Positions 17,888-28,667 are shown, counted from the stretch's first letter. The stretch: 64,000 bases of DNA from Bin5 sp963662575 (GCA_963662575.1 OY759723.1:2170001-2234000); one strand, 5' to 3'. Numbers and translations are program-made. The notes: generated by a model from the sequence alone, not told the origin.

Positions 17888-20101
17888 TCAATCGCTCGTT
17901 TCGAGCAAGTCCTCCGTCTGTCCACTGTGAATCAGCAGCACCGTTCCAACCGCGTTCACCCAGTCATTGAGTTGGTTGCCGTACCTCGCCCGATCCTCGG
18001 CATCCGGCCGGTTCATACCCAGCAAAGTCAGGTCAGTCTGCGCACTCCACGTCTTCACCGTCTCCGGGAACGGCTCATCCTGCGGTGGAACGATCACCAC
18101 CGGCTCCGCGTTAACCCGCACACTGTCCAACAGCGCCCGCAGATGCGCCTCAGTCTGTTCGCGTCCCTCCCCGCGTGGCAAAATCCGCAGCAGCCGAATC
18201 GATGACCCCTCCCACGTCGGATTCTGCGCGATGATATGCGCCAACAGCAGCATCAGATCACCATTCCCGCTGCGCCCCCGCCACCACACGTCGATGATCT
18301 TGTGGTTGCCGAAGCCGCGGTTCTCGTCGTGATGCAGAAACAACACCGACTTGCCCAGCTCATACAACGTCGACAACAGCCGCAATGACAGGCTGCGTCC
18401 GCCTTCCGTATCACTCCAGCCCATCAGAATCGCGTTAGGCTCCAGCCCGCCCACGCCGTTCGCCTGACACACCGTCACCGCGCCCGCATAAAAATTCTCC
18501 ACAATGTCCGCCTCCGCAAAGGCCGACATGTTCTGCTCCTGGATGAATGTGCGGATCTGTCGCCGCGCCACGCTGCGCAGCCTTCTCTGCGCCAACTGAT
18601 CGATATCCCCCACCAGCAACTGATAAAACGAAACGATCCCATAGCCCCGCGTCAGCAAATTGGCAACCTCCACCAGCGGCGCCCGGTTATGCGGCTGCCC
18701 CGTAAACACCAGAATATTCGGCCGCCAGTTCTTCGCATGATAGACCGAACGCTCCAGATTCAGCAGCGACTGCCGCGCCAGCGAAAACCAGATCCCATTG
18801 CGCACATCGCCCCACGTGCGTATCGTCGAACGCCGCTCCAAATAAAAATAGATGCCATAACTGACAAGGATCGCGACGATCGTCGCCGGGAGATTGATCA
18901 CGAACATCGCCCCGTAGCAACCCGCCGCCCCCAATAACGAAAACCCGGGATGAATCTTCGCCCGCGGCCGGAAACTGGGATTGCCCACCAGCTTCTCGAT
19001 GCCCGCCACCAGGTTCGTCATCCCGTACGTATTCAGGAAAAACATCGTGATGATCGGCGCCACAACATTCAGATCGCCCGCCCAGATAATCGCAAACGCA
19101 ATCAGTGCCGTGACCAGAACACCCACCCGCGGCTCCGTCCTGCTCCCCAGTTTTGAGCCGAGCACCCGCGGCACGATCCCGTCAAGCGCCATCGCCTGCA
19201 GCGTCCGCGGCGCCGCCACAATGCTCCCCAACGCCGACGAAAGCGTCGCCGCCCACACCCCAATCAGAATCATCGGCGGAAAAATCGCGATATCCCGCAT
19301 AATCAGCGTATTGCTCTTCAGCTCATCCGCACTGCCATGCAACGACAGCCAGACAACCGACAGAAAGTAAACTGCCGCCGTAAACATCACCGACAAGAGT
19401 GTGCCCTTGTGAATGCTCCTGCCCGGATCCTTCAGATCCCCCGACATGCTCGCGCCCACCGCAATACCCGTCACCGCCGGGAAGAACACCGCGAACACAC
19501 TCCAGAAATTCATCCCCTCCCCATAGTTGGCAACCAGCGTCGGCGCCCGGATCGACCCCCAGCCTCCCGCAAAAAACGACAGCAGCGCCAACATCAGCGC
19601 TGCCAGAATGAAGTACTGTATCTTTATCGCAAAGTCCGCCCCAATGAAAGCGATTGCCGCGAAGAACAGCGCGATACCTGTCGCCAGCAACCGCGGATCA
19701 ATCCGGTCGAAAAATGCAATCCCCTCCAAAGACTCAGTGAATCCGATTATGTAAAAAGCGACCGAAATCGCCTGCGACAAATACAGCGGCACACCGATCG
19801 CGCCGCCAATCTCACGCCCCAGCGTCCTCGATATCAGATAATACTTGCCGCCCGCCCGCACATTCATCGACGTCGCTATCGCCGACAGCGACAGTCCCGT
19901 CAGAAAACTGATCGCGTTCGCGATCGCCACGATCAACAGCGCGCCCACCATACCGGCCTGGCCCACCACCCAGCCCGCCCGCAAAAACAGTATCAACCCC
20001 AGAATCGTCAGCACGTTCGGCGTAAACACGCCGCCAAACGTACCAAAACGGGCCGACGCATTTGTCGTTTGCGGTGAAGCCGTCTCTGCAGATGCAGTCA
20101 T
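17888..20101 (-). CDS. SLC12-like cation-chloride cotransporter / APC superfamily permease
   Basis: The 737-residue membrane protein starts with a conserved APC fold (FGGVFTPNVLTILGLILFLRAGWVVGQAG) and has about twelve hydrophobic segments to roughly residue 430. A soluble domain of about 300 residues follows. The combination, and the C-terminal KIIDVWWRGRSGNGDLMLLL stretch, match the SLC12 cation-chloride cotransporter family rather than plain amino-acid permeases. In eukaryotes the C-terminal domain regulates transport; in bacteria the transported ions are mostly unproven. The ATG at 20101 overlaps the stop of the upstream YcaQ-like gene (ATGA), so translation is probably coupled. No reason for pairing these two genes is evident. 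Confidence 0.88.
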   Translation of the reverse strand: MTASAETASPQTTNASARFGTFGGVFTPNVLTILGLILFLRAGWVVGQAGMVGALLIVAIANAISFLTGLSLSAIATSMNVRAGGKYYLISRTLGREIGGAIGVPLYLSQAISVAFYIIGFTESLEGIAFFDRIDPRLLATGIALFFAAIAFIGADFAIKIQYFILAALMLALLSFFAGGWGSIRAPTLVANYGEGMNFWSVFAVFFPAVTGIAVGASMSGDLKDPGRSIHKGTLLSVMFTAAVYFLSVVWLSLHGSADELKSNTLIMRDIAIFPPMILIGVWAATLSSALGSIVAAPRTLQAMALDGIVPRVLGSKLGSRTEPRVGVLVTALIAFAIIWAGDLNVVAPIITMFFLNTYGMTNLVAGIEKLVGNPSFRPRAKIHPGFSLLGAAGCYGAMFVINLPATIVAILVSYGIYFYLERRSTIRTWGDVRNGIWFSLARQSLLNLERSVYHAKNWRPNILVFTGQPHNRAPLVEVANLLTRGYGIVSFYQLLVGDIDQLAQRRLRSVARRQIRTFIQEQNMSAFAEADIVENFYAGAVTVCQANGVGGLEPNAILMGWSDTEGGRSLSLRLLSTLYELGKSVLFLHHDENRGFGNHKIIDVWWRGRSGNGDLMLLLAHIIAQNPTWEGSSIRLLRILPRGEGREQTEAHLRALLDSVRVNAEPVVIVPPQDEPFPETVKTWSAQTDLTLLGMNRPDAEDRARYGNQLNDWVNAVGTVLLIHSGQTEDLLETSD

Positions 20102-21351
20102 AAGCCCTGGCTAACCTCCTCCAATGCGTTGCGCCAGACAGCGGGAATCCGGTCCCCCAGCTCGACACCTTTCGCGCCGATAAACTGGGCCAACTCCAGC
20201 AGCGAATCCGCAACTGCTGCCCTGGACCGCGCGGCGGTGCGCGCCTCCTCTTCCAGATACAATGCGTGGATATGGTAAATGCCCGTCTTACGATCTATCT
20301 TCGAATCCATTCTTCCGATAAAGCGGTCGCCCTGCAGCAGCGGCATCACATAATAGCCGTACTGCCGCTTCGCCTTCGGTACGTAAATCTCTATCCGGTA
20401 ATGAAAACTGAAAAGCTGCTCCGTCCGTTCCCGGTCACATATCAGATTGTCGAAAGGCGACAGAAACACCGTGCGCGGCGCCCATTCGCCTCCCTGGATC
20501 GCCGCCAGCAGCGGCACAGTGTCCCGGTGGATATACCATTCGCCCGCCCACGGCCCCTCTTCGCCCACAATCTGCGCCGGCAGCACAACCTCCGCCGCTG
20601 CCAGTTCATTCAGCCGCTTCTCCAGTTTCGGGTACATCGCGCGCATGAAATGGTTATTGATCTGCTTTCGGTTCGCCACCCCCAACGCCTTCAGCGAGTG
20701 CTGGCACGCCAGGCCCACCATCTCCTCCTCCGCCGGCAGCGCCTGACCCGCCCACTCCGGCAGCCACGCATCCCGCAGATGCCACAGCTTCTGGTTCCCC
20801 CGCCGCCCCACCGTAATCACAACACCTTTCCGGTCCAGAAAGTCGAGCATGCGCGTAACCGTGCTCCCGCCGGTCCAACCAAGCGATTCCCACGGCACAG
20901 CCTTCGGGCCAGCCAACGCCTTCGACGGCAGCGGCCCGTCCGCCCGCAGACGCTCCAGAATGTGCGCCTCCATCTCCGCATTCGCCTCCATCCAGCCCCG
21001 TACCCGCTCCGACCATACGCTGGAACCGGTGTAGGCACGCCCGATCCAGCGCCGAAACAGAGGATAATCTTCCGTCAGCACAAACGAAGCGCAGTGCGCC
21101 CAAGCCTCGATGATCAGCCGCTCCTCCTGTAAATCGTCCAACAGCGACGTATCGAATGCCCCCATCCGGCTCCACAGCACCAGCAGCTGCGTCCGCTCCA
21201 CCGCCCGGATCGGATCGATCTGCACACAGTTCAGCTGCCGCAACAGCGCAAGCATACCCGCCTTGCTGGCCTCAGCACGCGGCCCCGCCAGCCCCTGCAC
21301 CGCAATCGCCAGCCGTCTCGCTTCAGTGTCGGTAAGTGTGATCGCTTCCAT
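20098..21351 (-). CDS. YcaQ/AlkX-like winged-helix protein (DNA glycosylase family)
   Basis: The 417-residue product begins MEAITLTDTEARRLAIAVQG and contains CVQIDPIRAVERTQLLVLWSR, EAWAHCASFVLTEDYPLFR and TVFLSPFDNLICDRERTEQLFSFHYRIEIY in separate blocks, all typical of the winged-helix family that includes E. coli YcaQ, which unhooks interstrand DNA crosslinks. The SPFDNLI..R block matches the conserved core. I chose the ATG at 21351, preceded by GAGAG. The frame extends upstream to 21510 only because it runs through the intergenic repeat. Its stop overlaps the start of the transporter gene by four bases. A role in DNA repair is inferred from family only. Confidence 0.85.
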   Translation of the reverse strand: MEAITLTDTEARRLAIAVQGLAGPRAEASKAGMLALLRQLNCVQIDPIRAVERTQLLVLWSRMGAFDTSLLDDLQEERLIIEAWAHCASFVLTEDYPLFRRWIGRAYTGSSVWSERVRGWMEANAEMEAHILERLRADGPLPSKALAGPKAVPWESLGWTGGSTVTRMLDFLDRKGVVITVGRRGNQKLWHLRDAWLPEWAGQALPAEEEMVGLACQHSLKALGVANRKQINNHFMRAMYPKLEKRLNELAAAEVVLPAQIVGEEGPWAGEWYIHRDTVPLLAAIQGGEWAPRTVFLSPFDNLICDRERTEQLFSFHYRIEIYVPKAKRQYGYYVMPLLQGDRFIGRMDSKIDRKTGIYHIHALYLEEEARTAARSRAAVADSLLELAQFIGAKGVELGDRIPAVWRNALEEVSQGL

Positions 21352-21437
21352 TGCATCTCTCGTCAGTGGTGTCAGTCTATGTCGTCTGGCCGGCAGGTTT
21401 CCCGCCCTTCCCTGTGCCGCCAGCATTTGTCGTCTAT

Positions 21438-21667
21438 TATGGGCGGTCGGCCGCAAGCGGCCTCCCTTGTGCAGGGGCTGCGCCCCCGCAACGCCCCCCT
21501 CCAAAACCATCGCTCACCCACCGTACGCCCTGATTCCAGCGGTGCGTCTCATCCAAGGTGGCGGCTGCCAGCAAATACACGATGTGATAGCCTGAATGCC
21601 GGCGTGAATGAAGGTCTGGTCCACGCAGGCACTTTATATCGCTTAGTAGTTACCCAAAAATTAAAAC
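21438..21667 (+). repeat. Intergenic repeat family, long copy A (about 230 bp)
   Basis: It matches 55411-55642 over its whole length at about 70% by eye. Both copies start TATGGGCGGTCGG, include a GC-rich hairpin tract (GGCCTCCCTTGTGCAGG, then CTGCGCCCCC and CAACGC), share GGTGGCGGCTG and GATAGCCTG further on and end with GCTTAGTAGTTACCC. Short copies of the first third lie at 16139-16200 and 10125-10166. It fills the space between the YcaQ-like and M20 genes almost exactly. No terminal inverted repeats or target duplication was found. It could be a mobile intergenic element or a conserved RNA. Confidence 0.78.
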
Positions 21668-22819
21668 TCACCCCAACACCGCTTCGCAGATCGCCCTATA
21701 TCCTTGCGCGGCCGCGATCAAATCGTCCAGCCTCAATCTCTCATTTATGATATGCGCGTCCGCTTCCGTCGCCGGCCCGAATCCGATCGTCGGGATCCCG
21801 GCCCGGCCCGCGCTGTAAGCCGCATTTGTGCAGAAGCGGTACGCGTTCAGCCCAGCCCCGATCCCCGCCCCCTGCACCGCCGCCAGCGCGCTCGTCACAA
21901 ACGGGTCCGCGTCATCCGCCAACCACGCCGGAAAAAACTTCTCAGTCGTAAAAGAGTGTCCCGTAAAGCTCGTATATTCCCCAATGCCCACCCGCGCATC
22001 CAGCTGAATATCGGCCAGTTCCGGCCGCCCGCTGATGTCCGCCAGCACACGCTCCGCCGCCTCGCCCGGCAGCAGCCGCCGGTCATACGTCACCCGGCAA
22101 ATACTCGGAATCACCGAATGCCCCGGATACGGCGCGCTGATAATATCCGTCAGCGCAAAAATCGCCGGCCCCATCTGCGGATGCTCGTCCAGCGCCAAAT
22201 CCTCCACCGCCGCGATCACCCGCATCATATCCAGCACCGCGTTCCGCCCCATCTGCGGCGCCGACGAATGCGATGGCCGCCCCGTCGTCGTCAGATGAAT
22301 CTCCGCCCGCCCGCGCCCGCCCCGCACGATCTGCAGGTCCGACGCCTCTCCTATCACCACGAAATCAGCGCCCGTCTGCGCAACCACCTTCTCGAGCGCC
22401 ACCCCTTCCAGCACCTCCTCCATCACCGACGCGCTCACCACCGCCTTGCCCTTCAGTGCCGCCCTGTCCAGCCCAACTACGCCGTGCACCATCGCCGCCA
22501 GCGCGCCCTTCATGTCGGCCGCGCCCCGCCCGTGCAGCGCGCCTCCCCGCACCTCCCCGCTGAACGGATCCAGCTCCCAAGGCACCCCCGGCGAAACCCC
22601 CACCGTATCCGTATGCGCGTCAAATACGATCGTCGGCCCCGGCTGCGCCCCCTCCAGCACGCCAACCACATTGCCCACGTCGTCCGTCCACACGCGGTCA
22701 AATCCCAGCGCCACCATCTCCCCCTCGATGCGCCGCGAAACATCCGCCTCCTCGCCGCTCAGACTGGGGATGCGCACAATATCTCTCGCAAACGTTATCA
22801 GGCCGTCTGTATCCAGCAT
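21668..22819 (-). CDS. M20 family metallopeptidase (ArgE/DapE/YgeY-like)
   Basis: The 383-residue product removes an N-acyl or peptide group using two zinc ions. Metal ligands are visible in order: His in FDAHTDTVG, Asp in GAADMKGAL, the catalytic pair in MEEVLEG, and a C-terminal His in EADAHIINERL. The dimerisation domain lies between (GRPSHSSAPQMGRNAV). The overall pattern is closest to the YgeY group of M20 hydrolases. The ATG at 22819 has AAGGAA eight bases upstream. The gene stands alone: the repeat follows its stop and moxR diverges upstream. The substrate is not defined by the sequence. Confidence 0.88.
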   Translation of the reverse strand: MLDTDGLITFARDIVRIPSLSGEEADVSRRIEGEMVALGFDRVWTDDVGNVVGVLEGAQPGPTIVFDAHTDTVGVSPGVPWELDPFSGEVRGGALHGRGAADMKGALAAMVHGVVGLDRAALKGKAVVSASVMEEVLEGVALEKVVAQTGADFVVIGEASDLQIVRGGRGRAEIHLTTTGRPSHSSAPQMGRNAVLDMMRVIAAVEDLALDEHPQMGPAIFALTDIISAPYPGHSVIPSICRVTYDRRLLPGEAAERVLADISGRPELADIQLDARVGIGEYTSFTGHSFTTEKFFPAWLADDADPFVTSALAAVQGAGIGAGLNAYRFCTNAAYSAGRAGIPTIGFGPATEADAHIINERLRLDDLIAAAQGYRAICEAVLG

Positions 22820-23151
22820 TCGTATTTCCTTGTCTATTTGTGTCCGAACCGCAATACCTGCGCCTTCCTGCTTTTCTCGTCACCGCCGGCCGATTCTTCC
22901 CTCACCCGCCCCGGCAACCCAGTTGCGACCCAGTTTCGGGAACACGCGAAGGAATATAGCTGAAATACTGGAAATCGCGCAACTGCACTTTTTTGACGCC
23001 CAAAAGCGACACCCACGCAATTGCGAAAATGAGACCGTCGAACCGCCCAACTATTCCGATGCCTTGCAAACCGCTTGCCTCTCAGATACACTACAACATA
23101 CCGCAGTGGCCGCGTGCCACTCGCCAATAGCCAAAGGAGCCTCCCCCTCAC
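22820..23151. other. Divergent intergenic region between M20 peptidase and moxR
   Basis: The 330 bases carry no gene. A candidate plus-strand promoter lies at 23064-23092, and a good ribosome site (AAAGGAG) precedes moxR. Nothing else was recognised. Confidence 0.5.
23064..23092 (+). promoter_or_regulatory. Candidate promoter for moxR
   Basis: TTGCAA (23064-23069, 4/6) and TACACT (23087-23092, 4/6) are separated by 17 bases. The transcript would begin about 50 bases upstream of the moxR start. Motif evidence only. Confidence 0.35.
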
Positions 23152-24135
<984 letters not shown>

Positions 24136-24224
24136 ACCTTTTTCACCTGGCAAAGCCGCCCGAGTGCCTGCTGGCAGAGAGAGCAAGCGAGACGCCTGCG
24201 CTCCCCGCTGCAGAGGAGAATCCC

Positions 24225-25607
24225 ATGGAAGAACGAATCGTAAAATTCATTTCAGCCTTGCGTTCCGGCGGCGTACGCGTCAGCCTCGCAGAGAGCACCG
24301 ACGCCTTCGCTGCCGTCGAAAACCTTGGCGTCAAAGATCGGGATTCCTTCCGCCTCAGCCTGCGCGCAACCCTCGTCAAAGACCTCGAGAGCCTGCCCAC
24401 CTTTGAAGAGCTTTTCCCGCTCTTCTTCGGCAGCGGCGAGCCCCCTCCGCTCATGAATCTGACCGAAGACCTGACCGAAGAGGAAGCCAACATGCTGGCC
24501 CAGGCCCTGCAGGAGTATGGCCAGCGCCTGCGCGATATGCTCGATCGGCTCCTCCGCGGCGAGCAGCTGACCCCCGAAGAGCTGGAGGGCCTCGGCCAGA
24601 TGGTGGGACTCAACCAGGCCGATGACCTGCGCTACCGCGAATGGATGGCGCGCCGCATGCAACGCGCCCTCCAGTTCGAACAGGTGCGTAAGGCGATGCA
24701 GGAAATCATGGAGCTCATGGCCCAAATGGGCATGAACAAAGAGCGCCTCGATCAGATGCGCCAGCTCATCGCCCAGAACATGGAATCCCTGCGTGAGCAG
24801 CTACGCCAGCACGCCGGCCAGCGCATCGCCGAAAACATGGCCGAGCAACGTCCCGAAGACAATCTCGAAGGGCTGATGGATCGTCCCTTCCAGGCTCTCT
24901 CCGACAGCGACATGCAGAAGTTGCGCCAGGAAGTGCGGCGTCTTGCCGCGCTCCTCCGCAGCCGTATCGCCCTCCGCCAGAAAAGAGCCAAGACCGGCCA
25001 GCTCGACGCCAAAGCAACTATCCGCGCCAACCTCAAACACGGCGGCGTACCCTTCCAGATCAAGCACCGCGACCGCACCATCAAACCGAAGCTGGTCGTC
25101 ATCTGCGACATCAGTACCTCCATGCGCCACTGTTCTGAACTGATGCTCTCGCTCCTCTACGAGTTGCAGGATCAAGTCAGCAAGTCCCACGCCTTCGCCT
25201 TCATCGACCACCTGGAGTACATCACCCCTGACTTCCAGGGCAATCGCGCCAATGAAGCGATTCAACAGGTGCTGGTCCGTATGCCCCCGGGCTATTACAG
25301 CACCGATTTGGGCCACAGCCTGCAGAATTTCTCCGATGACTACCTCGACACCATCGACCACCGCACCACCCTCATCGTTGTCGGCGACGGTCGTAACAAC
25401 TACAATGATCCCCGGCTGGATATCTTCAAAAAGATTGCTCGCCGCAGCCGCCGCACGCTCTGGCTGAATCCCGAACTGCCCATGCTGTGGGGCAGCGGCG
25501 ACAGCGATATGCTCGAATATGTGCCCCTCTGCGATAAGATCCTGCAGGTCAGCACACTCTCTGACCTGACGGCAGCTGTGGACCAGTTGCTAGTCGAGAA
25601 ATCATAA
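24225..25607 (+). CDS. VWA-domain protein (CoxE-like), MoxR partner
   Basis: The 460-residue product has a helical N-terminal half rich in Gln, Met and Glu, then a von Willebrand A domain. The MIDAS motif DISTS starts at residue 295 (VVICDISTSMRH), and GRNNYNDPRL and LNPE follow as in CoxE-type proteins. I chose ATG 24225 because GAGGAG lies seven bases upstream and MEERIVKFISALRSGGVRVS is the usual N terminus. An open frame reaching far upstream overlaps moxR and is spurious. With the MoxR ATPase just before it, it probably forms a metal-dependent maturation or chaperone complex. Confidence 0.9.
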   Translation: MEERIVKFISALRSGGVRVSLAESTDAFAAVENLGVKDRDSFRLSLRATLVKDLESLPTFEELFPLFFGSGEPPPLMNLTEDLTEEEANMLAQALQEYGQRLRDMLDRLLRGEQLTPEELEGLGQMVGLNQADDLRYREWMARRMQRALQFEQVRKAMQEIMELMAQMGMNKERLDQMRQLIAQNMESLREQLRQHAGQRIAENMAEQRPEDNLEGLMDRPFQALSDSDMQKLRQEVRRLAALLRSRIALRQKRAKTGQLDAKATIRANLKHGGVPFQIKHRDRTIKPKLVVICDISTSMRHCSELMLSLLYELQDQVSKSHAFAFIDHLEYITPDFQGNRANEAIQQVLVRMPPGYYSTDLGHSLQNFSDDYLDTIDHRTTLIVVGDGRNNYNDPRLDIFKKIARRSRRTLWLNPELPMLWGSGDSDMLEYVPLCDKILQVSTLSDLTAAVDQLLVEKS

Positions 25608-25660
25608 CTGCAGTGGCCGTCGGCAGGCACTGCCTGTTGGTATTTGGTCGCTGGTAATTT

Positions 25661-27469
25661 ATGAGCGCAAAGAGATTATTCGTACAGGTTGTAGGTTGGG
25701 TCGGGGGGCTTTGTCTGTTGGGGACGCTGCTCTTCTTCGCCGCACAGCAGTTCGATCTGGCAGGCCCTGCCAGGGACATTCTACTGGACGTCGCCGGCAT
25801 CGACCCCTCTCCCGTCGGGGATCCCTGCCTGCAGAACGACACCGCCGGTGCCATCGTTGCCCGCATCGACTACAACGACGCCCAAGCTCTCCATACCCTT
25901 TTCGAGCGGGTCGACGTCTGGCACGTCGACCCTGAGCAGCATACCGCTGTCGCTTTGGTGTCGCCAGCTCAGCAGCAGTGGCTGACCGACGGCGGCTTCC
26001 CCTTCTCCGAAGAGACGCAGCTTACCGCGGATCTGCCCGACCCCTGCGCCTTCCAGACCCTCGCCGACAGCAATGCCATCCCCGGCTATGCCTGCTATCG
26101 CACAGTGACAAAAACCTACTCAGATCTGGAGTCGCTGGCCGAGCAATACCCCGACTTGGCCGAGCTAAACGACATCGGCAACAGCTGGTACAAAATTCGC
26201 TCTTGGGGCCTGGCCGGCGCCGACATCCAGGCCCTCGTCTTGACGAATCGCCAGTCCACCGACTTCGAGAAAGGCGAGCTGGTGGTAATGGCCGCCCAAC
26301 ACCCCCGCGAACTGGCCACCGCCGAAGTCGCCACCCGTTTCGCCGACATGCTGCTCGAAGGATACGGCACCGACCCGGACCTGACCTGGCTGCTCGACTA
26401 CAACCGCATCCACATCATCCCCCAGGCCAATCCCGACGGACGCAGCTGGGTCGAGCAAGGGTATCTCTGGCGCAAAAACACCAATAGCACCAACGGCTGT
26501 GAATTCCCCCGTAGCGGTGTCGACCTGAATCGCAACGGCAGCTTCCTCTGGAATCATTGCCAGGGCTGTTCGTCGAGCGATATCTGCTCGGTCTTCTATC
26601 GCGGCGAATCAGCTGCATCCGAGCCCGAGACGCGAGCAATCGAAACCTACTTAAGCACCGTCTTTGCCGACCAGCGCGGCGAAGGCTACAACGACCCCGC
26701 CCCGGAGGATACCAACGGCATCTTCATTTCGCTCCATTCCTTCGGCCGCCTCCTGTTCTACCCCTGGGAGCACTCGTCCACGCCAGCTCCGAACCGCGAG
26801 GAACTGCGCCGCCTCGGCCGCAAACTGGGCTATTTCCCCGATTACAGAGTCTGCAATCCAGAGCTCTGCATGTACCGTTTCGACGGCAGTACGACCGATT
26901 ACGCCTACGGCACGCTCGGCGTCGCCGCCTACACCTATGAGCTCGGCACCGCCTTTTTCCAGAGCTGTACCTACTTCGGGGAGTCAATCGCCAACCAGAT
27001 TCTGGAATCCCTCGTCTATGCCGCCAAGGCCGCCCGCCGTCCATACCAGTTGCCAGCCGGCCCCGACGTCACCGACGCCAGCGCAGACCCGCCCCGCATG
27101 CTGGCGGGCATGACCGTCACGCTGTCCGCAACCGCCGACGACACCCGCAGCGCCGGCAGTGGCTCCGACACCGAGCCGTCCCAGCCGATCAGTGCCGCCC
27201 GCTTTTCAATCGACGCGCCCTCCTGGCTGGCAACCACCTTCGAAACCCTGCAACCTTCAGACGGCGCCTTCGATGCTACAGTGGAATCTCTGACGGGTGC
27301 GCTAGACTCAACCGGATTGCAGCCCGGCTCCTACACCATCTTTCTCGAAGCGCAAGATGAAGACGGCAACTGGGGTCCCCCTACCGCTGTATCTATCGAG
27401 GTCGTAGCGCCCGCAACCGAGCGGACACCCGTTCAACACAAACTGTATCTGCCCCGTGTCTGGCGCTAA
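25661..27469 (+). CDS. Secreted M14-family zinc carboxypeptidase
   Basis: The 602-residue protein has an N-terminal hydrophobic segment (about residues 9-30, WVGGLCLLGTLLFFAA), acting as signal or anchor, then a propeptide-like stretch. The peptidase M14 domain runs from about 150 to 475. Zinc ligands are His214 and Glu217 (QHPRE) and His359 (SLHSFG); the catalytic base is Glu427 (TYELGT). The C-terminal 120 residues are Ig-like beta sequence (VTLSATADD...GSYTIFLEAQDEDGNWG). Several Cys pairs suggest an exported, disulphide-bonded enzyme that trims C-terminal residues from peptides. The ATG at 25661 has no strong ribosome site. An ACTGCAGTGG word lies just after the preceding stop. Confidence 0.9.
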   Translation: MSAKRLFVQVVGWVGGLCLLGTLLFFAAQQFDLAGPARDILLDVAGIDPSPVGDPCLQNDTAGAIVARIDYNDAQALHTLFERVDVWHVDPEQHTAVALVSPAQQQWLTDGGFPFSEETQLTADLPDPCAFQTLADSNAIPGYACYRTVTKTYSDLESLAEQYPDLAELNDIGNSWYKIRSWGLAGADIQALVLTNRQSTDFEKGELVVMAAQHPRELATAEVATRFADMLLEGYGTDPDLTWLLDYNRIHIIPQANPDGRSWVEQGYLWRKNTNSTNGCEFPRSGVDLNRNGSFLWNHCQGCSSSDICSVFYRGESAASEPETRAIETYLSTVFADQRGEGYNDPAPEDTNGIFISLHSFGRLLFYPWEHSSTPAPNREELRRLGRKLGYFPDYRVCNPELCMYRFDGSTTDYAYGTLGVAAYTYELGTAFFQSCTYFGESIANQILESLVYAAKAARRPYQLPAGPDVTDASADPPRMLAGMTVTLSATADDTRSAGSGSDTEPSQPISAARFSIDAPSWLATTFETLQPSDGAFDATVESLTGALDSTGLQPGSYTIFLEAQDEDGNWGPPTAVSIEVVAPATERTPVQHKLYLPRVWR

Positions 27470-27552
27470 ACTTGTCGCTATCAATAGCCGGCCTTGTTCT
27501 CCCACCAGCCCCCTTTGACCTCCCCTCTTTCCTTTCACCTCGCAGTCAAATC

Positions 27553-27582
27553 TTAGCCTATCAGATTCTTCCGCTGTATAAT
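27553..27582 (+). promoter_or_regulatory. Candidate promoter for the aminotransferase gene
   Basis: A perfect TATAAT at 27577-27582 stands 18 bases after a weak TTAGCC (27553-27558). The transcript would have a leader of about 105 bases before the ATG at 27695. No T-box or attenuator was recognised in that leader. Confidence 0.45.
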
Positions 27583-27694
27583 GCAACCGACTAGGCAGTG
27601 CAGGCGCGATGCCTGTTCACCCAGACCACCATAACGAAGCCAGTCGGCACAAGACTGCTGACTAGGCGCTCACCTGGCATGAAGGAGTTCAGCG

Positions 27695-28618
27695 ATGGCG
27701 AAGATGCAAGCGGATTATATCTGGATGAACGGGGAGATCATCCCGTGGGAGCAGGCCACGGTGCACGTTTTCACCCATGCCCTCCATTACGGCAGCAGCG
27801 CATTCGAGGGCATTCGCGCCTACGAAGTGAATGACGCCGCCGCGATTTTTCGGGGGCCGGAGCATTTCGAGCGGCTGCTCTTCTCCTGCAAGGTAGCCCG
27901 TATCCCATCGCCCCTCAATGTTGACGAATGGATGGATGTGGCCAAAGCCGTCTTGCGCAAAAACGATCATCGCAGCGCCTACATCCGACCGTTGGTCTTT
28001 CGCGGCTACGAGAGCTTGGGCGTAGATGGCCGCGGCTGTCCCGTCGACGCCATTCTGGCCTCAGTCCCGTGGGGCCGCTATCTCGGCGCAGAGTCCATTG
28101 AACAGGGCGTCGATGTCCAGGTAAGCAGCTGGCGGCGCATGGCCTCCAACATGTTCAGCCCGATGGCCAAAATCGGCGGCCAGTACGTCAGCAGCCAGAA
28201 CGTCGTGATGGAAGCCAAGGACAATGGTTTCACCGAAGGTATCGCCCTCGACATCAACGGTCAGGTGAGTGAAGGCAGCGGTGAGAATATCTTTGTCATT
28301 TATAAGGGCGTAATTTACACACCGCCCCTGGGCAGCAGCATCCTCGGCGGCGTCACCCGCGATGCCGCGATCACGATTGCCCGCGATTTGGGCTACGACC
28401 TGCGCGAGCAGGTCATGACACGCGAAATGCTCTATCTCGCCGACGAAATCTTCTTCACCGGCACCGCAGCCGAGATCACGCCCGTGCGCTCGGTGGACCG
28501 GTTGCCCGTAGGCGACGGCAAGCGCGGCCCGATCACGCAGTCAATCCAGGGTGTTTTCTTTGGTATCCTCGAGGACAGCATGCCTGATAAGTGGGGTTGG
28601 CTGACGCAAGTGACATGA
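27695..28618 (+). CDS. ilvE: Branched-chain amino acid aminotransferase
   Basis: The 307-residue PLP enzyme transfers the amino group between glutamate and the keto acids of Leu, Ile and Val. Fold-type IV features are present: HALHYGSSAFEGIR near the N terminus, the PLP lysine in MAKIGGQYVSS, EGIALDINGQVSEGSGENIF, and the phosphate-binding GGVTRD and FFTGTAAEITPV. Length matches the family. A strong GAAGGAG site lies nine bases before the ATG. It stands alone with its own promoter candidate, and a hairpin follows its stop. Confidence 0.94.
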   Translation: MAKMQADYIWMNGEIIPWEQATVHVFTHALHYGSSAFEGIRAYEVNDAAAIFRGPEHFERLLFSCKVARIPSPLNVDEWMDVAKAVLRKNDHRSAYIRPLVFRGYESLGVDGRGCPVDAILASVPWGRYLGAESIEQGVDVQVSSWRRMASNMFSPMAKIGGQYVSSQNVVMEAKDNGFTEGIALDINGQVSEGSGENIFVIYKGVIYTPPLGSSILGGVTRDAAITIARDLGYDLREQVMTREMLYLADEIFFTGTAAEITPVRSVDRLPVGDGKRGPITQSIQGVFFGILEDSMPDKWGWLTQVT

Positions 28619-28624
28619 TAAAGA

Positions 28625-28655
28625 AGTGAGGAGCGGATTACCTTCGCTCCTCACT
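28625..28655. terminator. Bidirectional terminator-like hairpin between convergent genes
   Basis: AGTGAGGAGCG (28625-28635) pairs perfectly with CGCTCCTCACT (28645-28655) around a 9-base loop. It lies between the stops of ilvE (plus) and the solute-binding protein (minus). On the minus strand it is followed by TTCTTTAT. On the plus strand no good T-run follows. Confidence 0.6.
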
Positions 28656-28667
28656 CTCGAATCCTCT

